From contig JAPWFG010000024.1 in assembly GCA_028015205.1 (NCBI GenBank), forward strand, positions 930,001-994,000: a DNA stretch of 64,000 nt, given 5' to 3'. This DNA is from Mytilisepta virgata. Lineage: Eukaryota; Mollusca; Bivalvia; Mytilida; Mytilidae. Under the pieces are notes generated by a model. It saw nothing but the letters and a program-made list of their open reading frames with translations, made no database searches and was not told the origin of the DNA. Shown here piece after piece: positions 1-12,689 of the stretch. Both the position numbers and the translations under genes were made by a program. The first letter of the stretch is position 1. The number at the start of each line of letters is the position of its first letter.

Positions 1-978
1 CACCCCCCCCCCCCCCCCCTCAATTTTCAAATGGGCGCTCCCTTATCTTCATATGATTATAAACTATAAGTTAGAACTGTGATTCATTCATGTAGGTGGA
101 ATTTGTGTTCCAAAACGCTTTCTTCAAATCCGCATTTTTTCTTCAAAATTTAACCATAAATTTTCATTGCCTACCTTGAAATCGCGCTTAAAAAAAGTGA
201 AAACTGTATAAGGTTAACTGTATAAGGTTATTGTTAAAGATGAATTCAAAAGCACATGTCTCTTATTTATTATCAATGTGGGCTCAACTGTCAAAGTGTC
301 AAACGCAATAATGGTCCCAATGACCCTTTTTGGTCCATTTTCGATTCTTTAATTTTTAATCAAAACATTAAAAATTCAAGTTTTCAAAAAGCGAAATTAT
401 CAAAACTGTTCATTCAGTTTAATATTTTAAAAGTTTAATTAAAAATGTAAAATATTAAATTTTAAAACGAGTTTTATAATTTTAAAATTTTAATTATTTG
501 GTGAAAAATTCAAATTTTCAACATTTTGGAATGTTGATATTTTAAAACTTTGATTCAAAATTGAAAAATATAAAATTTGAAAACTTTTTAAAATGTTGAA
601 TTGTTAAGTGTTACACGGACCTCATGGCCTTTTGTTTAACTAATCATCGACTGAGATCGAGGGCAACCACACACGTCGTATATTTCTAAGGAACTGTACT
701 TAGTTATTGACCTCGTTCATGTTAAATTAATATTTTAATTTGAAAATACTTTCACCTACAAAGTGTCATTAAAGTTTTAACTTTCCAAAAACATTTCAAA
801 TTTTTGTTCTGATTTTTTTGTATGTTGAAAATGTTTTTGTCTTGGTTTTGAATTTAGTAGTTTGATAACATTTTTGGGGGTTATATTTCTCAATCAGATT
901 ATTTCTGTATACTTTAATTGCAGTATTACAGTACGGTAACAAGTCAATTACTTACAAATGCATTTAAAATGTACATTT
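1..978. other. AT-rich non-coding DNA, no gene seen
   Basis: The window opens in a run of about 19 C residues, followed by AT-rich sequence with many short A and T runs. No open reading frame here has splice signals or a recognisable protein. The poly-C start may be a microsatellite. Confidence 0.6.
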
Positions 979-2039
979 TAGCTCACCTGGCTAGAGTGAG
1001 CGTTTGCCATCACTTTGCATCCGTCGTCCGTCCGTAAACTTTACACATTTCAATCTTCCTCTAAAAACCACTATACCAAATGGAACCAAACTTGGCAGCA
1101 ATGTTCCTGGGAAGGTCCTTTACAGAATTTGTAATATTGGTTCCGATCGAATATTCAACATGGCTGCCAGGCCCAATAATGTGTTGTGATTGGCCGAAAT
1201 TTTAAAAAATCTTCTTGTCAGAAACCACAAGACAAAATGAACTACTTTTGAGGAATGTTTCTTAGGTGGTCCTCTACCAAATTTGTAATTTTGGTGCCGA
1301 TTGGAAATCCAAGATGCTGCCACCGCTGGACATAGATAACATAGGATCTTATGGGAAACACGTACAAAATAACAATCCAAAGATACTAATATTAGATAGA
1401 GTAAATTTATAATATGCTGTATACGACGCATTTCAAGTCACCTCTCATCAGCAGCATTAAATTCGAAACATTTGGAAGACCAAAAACCAAACTTATTTTA
1501 AATAAGAAGTACTCATAACCAAAAATACCGAAATAGGAAGCCAAATTTCTGCTAAGGAGATGTACCATGTGCCATACAAGAAATGAACCCTTAGTATGTC
1601 TATTATTTTTGAATTTTGTTAAATACTGGTAATTTCTGTAACAAATGAATGACTAATCATTTCAGACAAGTTTGACGACTGGGTTGGCTAATACCCTCGG
1701 GGACCTAGGATCCACCATGCAGAGGCATCGTCCCAGGAGTTTCAAAATAACAATCCAAAGATACTAATATTAGATATAGTAAATTTATAATATGCTGTAT
1801 AAGACGCATTTCAAGGAGTTATCTCTCATCAGCAGCATTAAATTCGAAACATTTGGAAGACCAAAAACCAAACTTATTTTAAATAAGAAGTACTCATAAC
1901 CAAAAATACCGAAATAGGAAGCCAAATTTCAGCTAAGGAGATCTACCATGTGCAATACAAGGAATGAACCCTTAGTATTTTTATTATTACAACTTCTTCT
2001 TCAATACCGTTTGACAGATTGAATTGATAATATGCCTGA

Positions 2040-2150
2040 ATGATTGTATGATTTGTACCAAATTTATAATAAAATAAATCACAAAATACCAAAATAAATT
2101 TGATGCACTCTATTAGCAGTGCCCGAGATCAAAATGTTGGAAATACGGTT
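2040..2150 (-). repeat. Degenerate copy of the dispersed TGCATCAAA / GAGCAC bivalve repeat
   Basis: Read on the minus strand, this piece matches the order of landmarks seen in the copies at 38.9, 44.7, 45.3 and 46.0 kb: a 'gatctcg.gcac' block, then 'gtgcatcaaatttattttggtattttgtga'. It sits inside the larger repeat element. Confidence 0.5.
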
Positions 2151-2159
2151 AAAGATAGA

Positions 2160-3105
2160 ATTATGAATTAATAGATGGTCCTCTACCAAATATAAAATTT
2201 GCTGATTGGAAATCCAAGTTTGCCGCCATCTTGGGACATAGTTAACATAGGGCCTTATGGGAAATACAAAATGTGTTGACCAAGTATTGTCCACTTTGAT
2301 GCTGATCTGTCATCCAAGATGACCGCCAACGGGGAACTTAATTTAACATAGCACCCTATGGGAAATACATACAAAAATCTTCTTCTAGAGAACCACTGAA
2401 TGGATTGAAACTAAACATAGCATGGATGTTCCTTTTGATGTGCTGACCAAGTGTTGTCACTTTGATGCTGATCTGTCATCCAAGATGGCCGCCAGCTGGG
2501 AACTTAATTTAACATAAGACCCTATGGGAAATACATTCAAAAATCTTCTTCTAGAGAACCACTGAATGGTTTGAAACTAAACATAGCATGGATGTTCCTT
2601 TTGATGTGCTGACCAAGTGTTGTTACTTTGATGCTGATCTGTCATCAAGATGGCCGCCAGCTGGAAACTTAGTTTAACATGGGACCCTATGGGAAATACA
2701 TACAAACATCTTCTTCTAGAGGACCACTGAATGGATTGAAACTAAACATAGCATAAATTTTCTCTTTGAAGTGCTGACCAAGTGTTGTCACTTTGATGCT
2801 GATCTGTCATCCAAGGTAGCCGCCAGCAGGGGACTTAGTTTAACATAGGACCCTATAAGAAATACATACAAAAATCTTCTCCTAGAGAACCACTGAATGG
2901 ATTGAAACCAAACATAGAATGAATGTTCCTAGTAAGATGCTTACCAAGTGTTGTTACTTTTATGCTGATCTGTCATCCAAAATGGTGGCCAGCGGGGGAC
3001 TTAGTTTAATATAGGACCCTATGGGAAATACATACAAATGGCTTCTTGAAAATTACTGAATGGATTGAAACCAAACATGGCATGGATGTTTATCTTAAGG
3101 TCCTT
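2160..3105 (+). repeat. Tandem repeat, about 166-bp period, five copies
   Basis: The phrase GACCAAGTGTTGTCACTTTG, with small changes, starts at 2278, 2445, 2611, 2776 and 2942, giving spacings of 165-167 bp. Each unit also carries 'gatgctgatctgtcatccaa' and 'ccctatgggaaatac'. Copies differ by scattered substitutions, so the array is not fresh. Confidence 0.85.
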
Positions 3106-3140
3106 TAGCAATGAAAAAATGGGAATATCGGGTGAGCTAT

Positions 3141-3730
3141 AGACTCCTTGGAGAATCTGGTTTAGATGTACGAGAAATGTTTATTGCTATTACCAGTTCT
3201 AAATCAGAGAAAAATTTGCCAAATTCCCGAAAAGTTGCTCTAGAACAACCTTAATACTTCCTTATCAGAACAGTTCTTCGATTAATCGAGTCCTACAAAA
3301 GTTCAGTAAAATTTATATAATCTTTTACTACAGCTCTTACATGTACATCTTTTTTTATATGTACATTTTATTGAGCTATATTGCGTACAATGATTTGGTG
3401 ATTATTTCTTGGCATTACACAGTTTTCTCATGAGTTTATTACCAGATGAAGTTAATTATAATACAGGGTATTTTCACATACTTGTTTTTGCAGATGGAAT
3501 TATTATTCTACCAGAATTAAAAGAGGGACAGAATACTGTCATACATTGCAGCAAACTGTTAATATTAGAAGAGCATTATTTTTTCAAGCTTTTGGTTTAT
3601 CGCTGACTTTTAATTATATAATTTTTTTTTAGTTTTTTATTCGTGCTTTGATCCGCCTGTAGTATTGACAGATTTATGCTGATTACATGGAAGGTTTCCG
3701 AATATCTATATTATAACTAATCTTGAAATG
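3141..3730. other. Unassigned non-coding DNA
   Basis: AT-rich sequence between two repeats. Short frames such as 3409-3606 lack splice support and resemble no family I know. Confidence 0.5.
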
Positions 3731-3843
3731 CGAATACCTAAAAATCTACGAGTTACCAAACAACACATTAATTCACGAGTGTGCGTAGCGCACGAGTGAA
3801 TTATTAGTGTTTTTCGGTCACGGTTGTAGACCTTTGGTATTCG
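3731..3843. repeat. Foldback hairpin element with TGCGTAGCGC loop
   Basis: An imperfect inverted repeat. The left arm starts CGAATACC (3731) and the right arm ends GGTATTCG (3843), with arms of about 55 bp closing on a loop around 3785 that reads TGCGTAGCG. The loop is flanked on both sides by CACGAGTG. No coding capacity. It belongs to the set of foldback elements described in the findings. Confidence 0.7.
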
Positions 3844-3849
3844 AATTTA

Positions 3850-5150
3850 GAGATTCGTTACTCTGTTTATTACATTGACATCTTCCATGTATTCATAAAA
3901 TTCATAAAATATGACTTTCAATTTCACTTGGTGAATTATCGGATTTGATTTCACTCGGAAATCCCGGTATTTCACCACACTCAATGTAATAATTAGATTT
4001 CTTTGTGTCTTTTCGTTGTTTTCTAAGTTCTGGTTTGTCATTAATTTTTCATTTTTTATTCCGCTCTAAACCAACTTTTCCGGGTAAATTCGGATTAGTT
4101 GGAATTGTTTTAGTTCAACAAATTTTACGTTTAAAAACTATAGCACAGATCCTTCCTGCTAAGTTGAAAGAGATGTTATGTTTAGTATTTTTTGGACGGT
4201 ATGAATTATATATAAGGTACATACTTTTGGTACCTGTTGACACATTTAGTGAATATATATATTATATAAATAAACCTACTTACATTCTGATTCTTGTCCT
4301 TTAATTTCAGGTGTGTGTTAATTTTTAGATAACTTTTAAATATATATAACAGTTTTACTGCAAAATATTCGATTTAAAGTTATGAAACCATACATCAAGG
4401 ACACAAATGGTTGCGATATTTCAGTAGTCTTACATGTATTTCTATATATTCTAAATTGGATTGTGAATTTAGTACTTTGCTAAACGCGTTTGCGTTATTT
4501 TATTATACCAGACTATGTAAATAAATTTTAGTTCCTTTTTTTAATTATCATTCTATAGTTTACATGTACACTTTGTACTGTAATGGATTGCGTTTTTGGT
4601 TGCACCTTAGGTATATTTGTCCTCTTTTTTACCTATTTGCATGACAATCTTACAGAAGACACAATGCAGTTTTCTTCAAGAATATTCCGTTCTGCATTAA
4701 TAATTGTTGCTTAAAGTAGAATTTCAACAATATAATACAGTATACAAAGCTTCTGACATAATGGATATCTAGAGGTACACATGTACAGTCGGTTCTTTGT
4801 AAATATTATTCTAGGCAAGAATGAACCATGAATCATTTGTAAAGACAACCAAATCACAGCCTGACGTTATATGTAGTTACTGGATCTTATATGGGTGAAT
4901 CATCTTCTGATCCTGCATGTGTTCAAAACTCTAAAAAAAAAAAAAAAACTCATGGCATTGCAGTTTTAAAATCTTTGATAATTCTGACGTGTTTTGAAAT
5001 TCGTTACATTTCTTCGGCGAATCGTATGAAAAGACTGCAAAATATTATGCTTTTCTCCCATTAATGAAACCTTATACATGTACTTCAAATTTTGTCTCTT
5101 CAAAAAGTTTTTAGTTTTAATTCAAACGTTAATATAGGATTTTTGTATGT
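3850..5150. other. Non-coding DNA with one short dispersed repeat
   Basis: No gene recognised. At about 4583-4635 there is a copy of a short repeat (TGGATTGC...GGTATATTTGTCCTC) also present at about 40525-40580 on the plus strand and 51665-51725 on the minus strand, so this is repeat-derived. The remainder is AT-rich with frequent ACATGTA. Confidence 0.45.
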
Positions 5151-5269
5151 TTTTGTATGAGTTTATCGATGTGCAAACTCGGCCGACTCACTCACAAACT
5201 AAACAAAAACTTTATGTTGAGTTTGTGAGTGAAAAGGCCGAGTTTACACATCGATAAACTCATACAAAA
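5151..5269. repeat. Foldback hairpin element
   Basis: Left arm 5151-5200 (TTTTGTATGAGTTTATCGAT...) and right arm 5220-5269 (...ATCGATAAACTCATACAAAA) are near-perfect reverse complements of about 50 bp, with a 19-bp loop. One arm carries the extra bases GACTC opposite AA in the other. Confidence 0.85.
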
Positions 5270-6841
5270 TCGTATTTAATCCTTATAATTCCATTTCAAA
5301 CATTGAAAAATTTTTTCCTAACCGAAATAAAAAAAAAAAACTTTGCCCTTTTCAGGCGGCATTCATCTTGAATCTGCCACTATTTTTGGCAGCTGAGCAA
5401 TTGAATAAAAAAGTCAGCAAAATCATTTACAAATCTAAAAAACAAGGAAACGTCCGTGCAGCAAATTTTCGCGGAATGTTTGAAAACGCAATTTTCATCA
5501 ATTTTTAAACCATTTAACCGTAGTTACTATATATTCTACCTGCATCAAGTTGGACGTTTTCCAACTTATCGATAATGATTTAATTTTGACTCTCATATGT
5601 GGTTCCATGGTATTTTTAGGAGGCATATTTCATATATTATTTATTTAACAACAAAAATAATAAATTCTATTGGGGACATTTTATTTATCCCCACTGATTC
5701 TTATATTTTGAAAAGGATCATAATTTCAATCACACGTGTAATGGGAGATCACTCTGATTGCAAATATTAATAAAACCAGCTTAATTATTTCCCTTTGGAC
5801 GACTCAGTGACTTTACCATGTGGACCACTTATTAAATGATCATGTTTTGTCTGTTTATTTTAATCAACCATTATCTGTCTATTCACTTGTATACCTGCAA
5901 GGGTCCTTACATTATGTGTAATTGGCTAAATAAGATATTTCTATTTCTATTTAAGAATTGGCATAATAAACGGAATATATATTTTTTCATTGAACCAGAC
6001 TAGTGTCAGACTCACTCTCCCAAGTTAATTTAATCTACCGTAAGCTTTTTTAACAATATATTCCACATGATCATTCCCAATACCATTTTTTTAAAATAAC
6101 ACTCCAAGATGTCTGTATTGAGTTCTTGATTATTAAACCATAGATTATTAAATCACCGTTTCTGTTTTTTTTTTGTGCGTTAAATGGCAAAAACTATGAA
6201 CGGGCCCGATTTTGAATTTTGATATGATCGTCATTTAATATATTTGCAGCTAAAACTGGAGTTTCAACTAGAAGATGTAGACAATAACAGTGCACTGACA
6301 TGACATAACTTGATATACAGATGAAGCTTAGAACCAGGGGAAAACGCGAGCGTTTCCCCGAGTCGTGCCGAATTCGAATATCGAATTTTATGTCCAGTTA
6401 AAGCACTGTTTTTGTCTTTACACTGCAATCTTTAAAGGAAAGTTTACGACGACGACGTCGGACGACAGATGACTACGGACGCCAAGTGATGGCAATAGCT
6501 AAAGATATGATTATGATGGTATCCCAGATCTAGAGTCCGTCGATTTAACTTCCGCTGAATGTTTTACGGTCTTCCTACAAGAAATATCTGATAGGTTTGA
6601 GTTTACTATAAATTTTTGTCAAAGTTTAGATATTTTTGAATTTAGCTTTCCTAACCGAGTTGGTAAAATCTTTGCGTATTGTCCTAAAATTGCTCCAGTC
6701 AGTAGAACGATTGAATTTTTGTCGATTTTATGTACTCTATTCTTTTTTTATATTTTTTTCCCAATTTTCGATATTAGTCCGTTTCGGTTGATTATTTCAA
6801 ACTGTTATTATTTTGTTTGGAATTGGTCAGGTTTGGAATAA
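5270..6841. other. Non-coding DNA with fragments of repeats
   Basis: No gene recognised. A small perfect hairpin GGGGAAAACG-CGAG-CGTTTCCCC lies at 6338-6361. At about 6440-6504 the text 'acgacgacgacg...ggacgccaagtgatggcaatagct' matches the right-hand end of the large GCTCACCTGG element at 60.6 kb, so a truncated end of that family is inserted here. Confidence 0.5.
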
Positions 6842-7704
6842 CCCCCAGTTGGGATATAATACATGTACCTCAACTGGGCTATAATACCCCAATTGGAGTA
6901 AAATGGTATACCCCAATTGGGGTATCTAGAGACTTTTAGAGTTTTTATTCTTTTATTGTGTAATCGCGCGGATTTTTTCTCTAAAATCTTTTTAGGCCCA
7001 ATTAAATGTCATGAAAATACGATACGAATGAGACAGAATAAAATTGCATTTAAAAGAATAAAAGCAATATTTAAAAGCTATCATACCCATTTTAGAAGCC
7101 ATATAAACACTATGATCATGATGATACTTGCATTTATAATAATAATCGTTGTGTAAATAATATCTACAAATGTCAATATTTCATATCCGTTTTAAACGGA
7201 TCTTTCAAAAATATATTTAAAACAACTTACTAGTAAGTAAAATACAAATTAAAGTAATTATACACGTTAATTTTCAAAGTTTGCTCAGCTTCCATTCAGG
7301 CTGTTCAAAGAGAGCTAATCCAATTTCGTTTTTTATTTAAATCATTAAAAAAACTAAGCACACCAAAACAAAGTTATGATAAATGATTACAAATTTCTTC
7401 GAGATAAAAAGATAGAAAATATGAAGAATAGTGTTCGTTTCTTTAATTTATTGTCAACATAAGATGACTAACAATGAAATACATGTATAAGAGTGGACAA
7501 CATTTGGCAGTAACAGAGGATGGCTTTACCTTTGATTTGATTATATTTACACGCAGTAATCTATTACATTGCAAGTGATCTAATTTTAACAAATCTACAA
7601 GCGGTTTCATATTTACCAATTATTTTCCGTTCGCGGATAAAACATTTTTGAATGCGCGCAAGTTTTCATCCAAATACTCCAATTGGGGTATACCATTATA
7701 CTCC
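6842..7704. mobile_element. Non-autonomous TIR element with CCCCAATTGGGG ends
   Basis: The left end (6895-6930) reads GGAGTAAAATGGTATACCCC followed by AATTGGGGTAT, and the right end (7674-7704) is its reverse complement with two changes. Extra degenerate copies of the 'CCCAGTTGGG / CAACTGGGC' motif precede the left end (6842-6890). The roughly 0.75-kb interior has no transposase. A second member lies at 17.3-18.4 kb, and about 30 bp of interior sequence near 7430-7465 matches 17349-17380 in inverted orientation, which supports one family. Confidence 0.7.
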
Positions 7705-8059
7705 ATGTATATTAGCAATTATGTGATTGATATCGTTAGACAAGTTAGCAAATAGTCATCAAATTTTTCTTAATTACTTCGGTACTTTTCGTAATCCAAA
7801 AGTTTGAAGAGTCATATTTTACATTTCAGTGGTTTTTGAGCCGCCTTCGCAATGTTAAGCACTAACAATTATCAGACAATAATATCGTGTTAATTCAAAT
7901 AGTTGAGGACCAACCCCACAGTCTAAAATTGGTCATGAATATGTCAATCAAGCTAGATGAGTAATCAGTAAAGTGTGTGGGTTCGTCAGTTAGCTAATGA
8001 AGACTTAATTTTGTCTTGTAAATTTGACGAGTTGAGTTGAATATCACTGCATATGACAG
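7705..8059. other. Non-coding DNA, nothing recognised
   Basis: AT-rich sequence without repeats or frames that I can support. Confidence 0.4.
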
Positions 8060-8285
8060 AATCTACGTTTTTGTGTCCAAGGCCATACCAAATGGGTTAT
8101 CTAGATTGTTCCAGGTCCCAGGATTACATTATCCATATGGTACATTTGTATTTGTTAATTTTAAATGTAACAAAACGACCTCTAGACCATTTGATCAAAT
8201 CTTTGAATCAAGTAATTTAACTGTTCGAACGACGTGGAAGAAGAGAAGATGTCTAGCCAATCTACAAAATACATGTACACATGAT
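8060..8285 (+). CDS. Possible orphan exon of unknown gene (low confidence)
   Basis: A 226-bp stretch lies between an acceptor-like CATATGACAG and a strong donor, GAT|GTAAGT. The open frame encodes about 75 residues, including IYVFVSKAIPNGLSRLF, VPGLHYPYGTFVFVNFKCNK and two N-glycosylation sites (NKT, NLT). The segment HY...FKCNKT resembles the end of exon 4 of the downstream Ig-like gene (HY...FKCNKT), and 17 bases (TTTAAATGTAACAAAAC) are identical. This could be a diverged relative of that family or chance in AT-rich DNA. I found no partner exons, so the gene is not established. Confidence 0.22.
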
Positions 8286-9540
8286 GTAAGTCGAGATATT
8301 TAAAAAAAATATATCATCAAAATTTTGCATCGGATAAAAAGAAAACATACAGTCATGACAGTCATTGAAGTTAGTTTTAATTTCACTATCAAGATTACTT
8401 GGTCATGCGTCATGCATGAGTAAGACAAATTACTACAGTTTATTTATAAATGACTTACACTAATGCATTTAAAATGATCAATACGCAAGTTAAGTGGTGA
8501 CGGCTCGAGGGTGACGAAGTTCGTTCATTGTAATGGACAAATAAATAAGCAAATACAAACATATGTAAAATGGCATGTATGATTTGGCCTGATATTTGGC
8601 CCCTTAAATTCCAATAAATGTCCAAAAGCAAAAACTAATCAAAATGTTGATATGAGCAACAGTCTTTCCCAGCAAGATATTTCAATGAAATATGTCTTTT
8701 TGTAAGAAAAACATTATATTTACAAAAATCTTTTAAGGCAAGGTTGTTGCTCATGTTGTTTTGACTAAAATATGCATAGAAAACACTCAATTTTTCTTCA
8801 GATCTTTGATTTAGCAGACGTTCATGTTTTTGCTGTTGCACCACGGAAGGAATTTTGTACACTGATTGATAAATGGTGAAAAATACGGTCATTTTACGAC
8901 AAAAATGAAACAAATTTGAATATGAAATATTAATTTTTCATGTAAGACGCATTTAAGATGTTGGGCCAAATAATATCTTCTTTCTGTGACTTTACAAAGG
9001 TCACGAGGAATCAGTGCGTGTTATATGTAATATTATTAAATAAAGACTTAGTAATTGTATAAATAAATTCATTTTTAATTTCATTGTCACAAGTCTTGTA
9101 AACATCGGTATACTCTAAAGCTTTTAAAAATTTGGATCTACAATTCAACATCAATTATTTCCGACAACTTCCAAATGAGTCGTAATTTATGTCGGCACCA
9201 TTACGACCTACTAAAATTTTCAAGGCCCAAGTTAATCTCCAAGTCCACTTTCAAGTTGAATATATAAGAAGTAACGTGTTAATACATGTAACTTAAACAT
9301 ATCTACTTCCAAAGTCTGGTTGTAGATTAATACAAGGCTTTATCGTATATTTAGCGTTCACATAGGTAGCTTTGACCATATGATACATCCGAAAGTGAAC
9401 TTTCAATATCAGACAATCAATTTTATATCAGGGCAAAATATCCATATCAGTTTTGTGATATCATATGTTACCCCATAAAAAATCGAATTATTCGTAACCC
9501 GTTTTGTTTCTTTACGTCCGAAAACGCTACAGGTATATAT
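8286..9540. other. Non-coding DNA, nothing recognised
   Basis: AT-rich. A minus-strand frame at 8635-8913 has no splice signals or family resemblance. A short hairpin, GTGACTTTACAAAGGTCAC, lies near 8986-9004. Confidence 0.4.
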
Positions 9541-9678
9541 AAATTATTACAAAGCATTTTCCATATCAGGTCCCATATCATTCCGAGAACCACATATTAG
9601 GCAAAAGCGCAAGCCGAGGCCTAATATGGGTCGAGCAATGATATGGGACCCGATATTGAAAATGCTGTGTAATAATCT
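9541..9678. repeat. Foldback hairpin element with GCGCAAGCCGAG loop
   Basis: Left arm 9541-9602 and right arm 9619-9678 are reverse complements with a few mismatches (AAATTATTACAAAGCATTTT pairs with the closing AATGCTGTGTAATAATCT). The loop reads AAAAGCGCAAGCCGAG. Non-coding. Confidence 0.85.
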
Positions 9679-9899
9679 ATTCATCATAAATTTACCCTCA
9701 TAAATAAAATATGAATCCTATTCTCATGCAGTCATGTCCAGAACATAACTATTTTACTAATTTGTTTCTTCGGATGAAACGGAAACATACCGTCCCCCAT
9801 GTTGACAGAAGCTGACCGTGACGTCACCGGAAATTATCATTGTTAGACTCAATACGGGCGCACGAGGGGTTTTGATATCGATACCAGGGGAGCAGGCGA

Positions 9900-9923
9900 G
9901 GACTTGATATGCATATCAAGTCC
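9900..9923. repeat. 24-bp perfect palindrome
   Basis: A 24-bp perfect palindrome centred on ATGCAT, with half-site GGACTTGATATG. It follows a 'gagcaggcgag' stretch like the loops of the nearby foldback elements, so it may be the inner end of another, more decayed element. Confidence 0.7.
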
Positions 9924-11135
9924 GATTATCGGCTAATATTTCATTAACTGGACAAACATGCCATGGACACTTCCGGCTAAATACGGACACAAGTGGCCGT
10001 ATCAACACCAAATGTATGATACACTCCAATATCCGTCAATGAAAAATTGATAAAGTTGTTGATGACGTAGCCGATGATGAAAATCGGAAGTTATTTTCCG
10101 TATCAACAGAGATATTGCCTCTTTTGCATACCAGTCCTAATAATGCTCGGTGTATCGTAAAAATCGCAAGTTCCGTAAAAAATGCAAGCACGCATGTGCG
10201 AATATTTAAAGCACTTCCTGTGTAAAAATTGGAAGTTTCACCTTCACAAACCGTTTCCGTTATATTAACAATTGATAGGAAAATATATAATTTTAACCAA
10301 CATTTGAGCAAATAACTCAAGATTAATTCCCGAATGTTTAATAACTTGAGGACAAAATTTAGAAAAATTGTGGTTTTATATGTAATTTATAGGAAAATTT
10401 CTAAGCGGGAACTCATTTATGTGTACTGAGTGTATAGATGTAATTTAAAAGAATTGTAGATTATCAGGGCTTTTATAAACACGAATAAAATACTGTTGAT
10501 AGCTGTGTCTTATAGTGGTCAAAATAGAATTTAATATGTTAATTTATTGTACTGTAGTTGTTTACTTGGCCAAAATAAGGCAAGTACAGCTATTATTTCA
10601 TACATAAATTGATTAATGGTAATTAAATTATCAGACACAGAAATAAAATATATCAAGCGATATCAACAATAGGATAAACTTAAAAAAACATGTTTTCCTT
10701 CCCCCATCTCTGCCTGTACCCAAGAAAGGATCATGTACACTATGTGACAAGTATCCAGTTGAATGTAGTACATGTGTACTCTTCACAATTAAGAAATTGT
10801 ATGTAAAACATTTCTGCCATCACAATTTGCTTAATGTCGTCGTGTTAGCAACCTAGCATGCTGTTTTGGCTTCTTTTGCATTTGCAGGTTGAAGGAAAAT
10901 TATTAGTCAGAACGGAATTATGTTATTCAGTTTATTACATACCATTTTCCATGATTCCGAATATCACAGCACTCGACCCATAATTTGTATTTGCCAAAAA
11001 AAAAAAAAAAAAAAAAAAAAGAAAAAGAAAAAAACATCATTACTTAATCAATCTAATTAATGCTGGCTAGATCCTATAATTGTCAATCTAAATACAGACG
11101 TGTAGTATCTAGTATTTTTTAAAAAAATATTTCAA
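9924..11135. other. Non-coding DNA, poly-A tract
   Basis: No gene recognised. A minus-strand frame at 10036-10320 is open, but it has no splice context or recognisable domain. A long poly-A/GA-rich tract lies at about 10997-11035. Confidence 0.4.
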
Positions 11136-11137
11136 TG

Positions 11138-11705
11138 TTTCATATCCCCCAACGAAGTGGGGAACATATTGTTTTACTCCGTTTTTCCATCGTCCCACCT
11201 AGCTTTGCCTGCGATTGTTCTCGAAAAAAGGGTTCGCGACCAAAATTAGCACAAAAATTATGGGTCACCTGGAGCTGTGCCTCGTCATATTAAGACATTC
11301 CGGTCGTCGGCCATTTTTAAAATGGCGGCTGTCAAAGTCGAAAAAATTCGTAAAAAAACTGGCAAGCAAAACGTAGATCTCTAGTTCTCGTAAACCGTTT
11401 ACTCGATGATTTCAATATTATATACAGATGTAGCCCCATGTGTGTTGTTTCTCCAAATGGGGGTTAAAAAGTATGATTTAAGGGGATCAAAAGATGTAGG
11501 AGTTTCTCGTCATATTAAGATCTTTCGGTCGAAGGTCATTTTCAAAATGGCAAAGTCGAAAAAAATTGTAAAAATTAGAAAACAAAACGTAGAGACTTGA
11601 TACTTGGTTTAAAAATAGGTCACCACAAGTGCTTTTGATCGGTCATATTTAAAAATCTGGGAACAAAGAGGAACACCCGTTACGCTGTGCGTAACAATTA
11701 TATCT
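11138..11705 (+). repeat. Dispersed bivalve repeat starting CATATCCCCCAACGAAGTGG
   Basis: The opening (ATATCCCCCAACGAAGTGGGG AACATATTG, split here for length) and the close 'cgttacgctgtgcgtaacaattatatctag' are, from memory, typical of a repeat often met in bivalve genomes. Inside, two blocks repeat: 'cgtcatattaagacattccggtcgtcgg' (about 11284) and 'cgtcatattaagatctttcggtcgaagg' (about 11509). No intact protein. Confidence 0.55.
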
Positions 11706-12529
11706 AGTTCAGTATAAAGTCATTGTCAGTGGACTCTTTACCTTTAAAATGTATAATTAGGTAAAACATTGTATGACCTTAGTTACTTAGATAATTGATA
11801 CGATCTTAAAAAAAAACTTCCTTTTCTTGAATAAAGAAAACCCCCACAAATAGTACTGGAAAAAGGAGAAATGTCAGTTCGCTGTAAATTGATAACCACA
11901 AACTGATTCATATATTTTTTTTGGTCAGGTTATTTTATGAATCAGTTTTAGGTTATTTTACATGATTTTTTAGTAGAATATATAGATTAAAATGAATTAT
12001 AAAAATGTAAAGTACAAATAAAATTATCAATTTCTATTTTATTTTGATGAAGAAAAGATAGCCCAAATACGAATAAGGTAAATAGAATATACATGATATA
12101 TATGAAATAATTTTTACTGCTTAGGCCACGCTCAAAATTTCGGACTTAGAAAAGTGTTTGCAGCTTTACTTTGAAAAAATGCTGAAAATTCGCCCTAAAT
12201 TCATCGTTCTTCAATAAATTAAAAATAAAAATGTTCAATCGCTTCTAAAATATAGTTAAAATAGATATTTTTTTCCATTTTTTTGCAAAAGTTTAGAAAA
12301 AAAAAATTGTGCTCACGTTAATTTGATCTCCGCCTGAAAAAAAAACTATTCCGCAAGAAAAAAAATTAAAATTGTGCTCACTCGCACCTTTTTTGCCATA
12401 AAAAAATGATATAGTATCAATAGTGAGGAATTATGGAATAGCCTAGCTGTAGCACATATCCAATGTATTTTGGAGAAAACATACACTTATTCATAAATGT
12501 TTTACTCGAGCATAAAAATAAATTCTTTG
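11706..12529. other. Non-coding DNA, nothing recognised
   Basis: AT-rich with A runs. The phrase 'ttgtgctcac' occurs twice around 12305-12385, suggesting a small local duplication. Confidence 0.4.
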
Positions 12530-12640
12530 ATACCAATTGTGATGCATAAATATTGTGCCCAAGGCTTTAAACTACCGAAAATCAAAACAATGATCCAAAA
12601 ATTTAAAGATCAAATTAAAAAAAATGCCAAAACTATATAA
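12530..12640 (-). repeat. Degenerate copy of the dispersed GCATCA / CAAGGC repeat
   Basis: On the minus strand this keeps the order 'ttggatcattgttttgat...caaggctttgggcac...tgcatcacaattggtatcaaagaa', matching the copies at 44.7 and 45.3 kb but lacking about 35 bp around the 'gatgagtcgta' block. Confidence 0.55.
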
Positions 12641-12689
12641 AAGTATATACCCATAACCATCTAAGGATAGAGCTTTGATAATCAGAAAT

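Larger units (their letters stand above)
979..3140 (+). repeat. GCTCACCTGG-type bivalve repeat element with internal tandem array
   Basis: The left edge reads TTTAGCTCACCTGG and the right edge reads GGGTGAGCTATAG, which is roughly the inverted form. A similar layout, with clearer inverted ends, occurs at 58.3-60.7 kb, so I read this as a degenerate member of the same large non-coding family common in bivalves. The interior holds a direct repeat of about 235 bp at 1364-1600 and 1742-1977 (offset 378 bp), then a tandem array. The phrases 'gccgccatcttgg' and 'ccctatgggaaatac' recur throughout. No intact reading frame is present. Confidence 0.7.

Noticed and set aside
10036..10320. Minus-strand 94-residue frame starting with a hydrophobic stretch that looks like a signal peptide
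   Set aside because: No partner exon or donor site in the right place, and no domain recognised.
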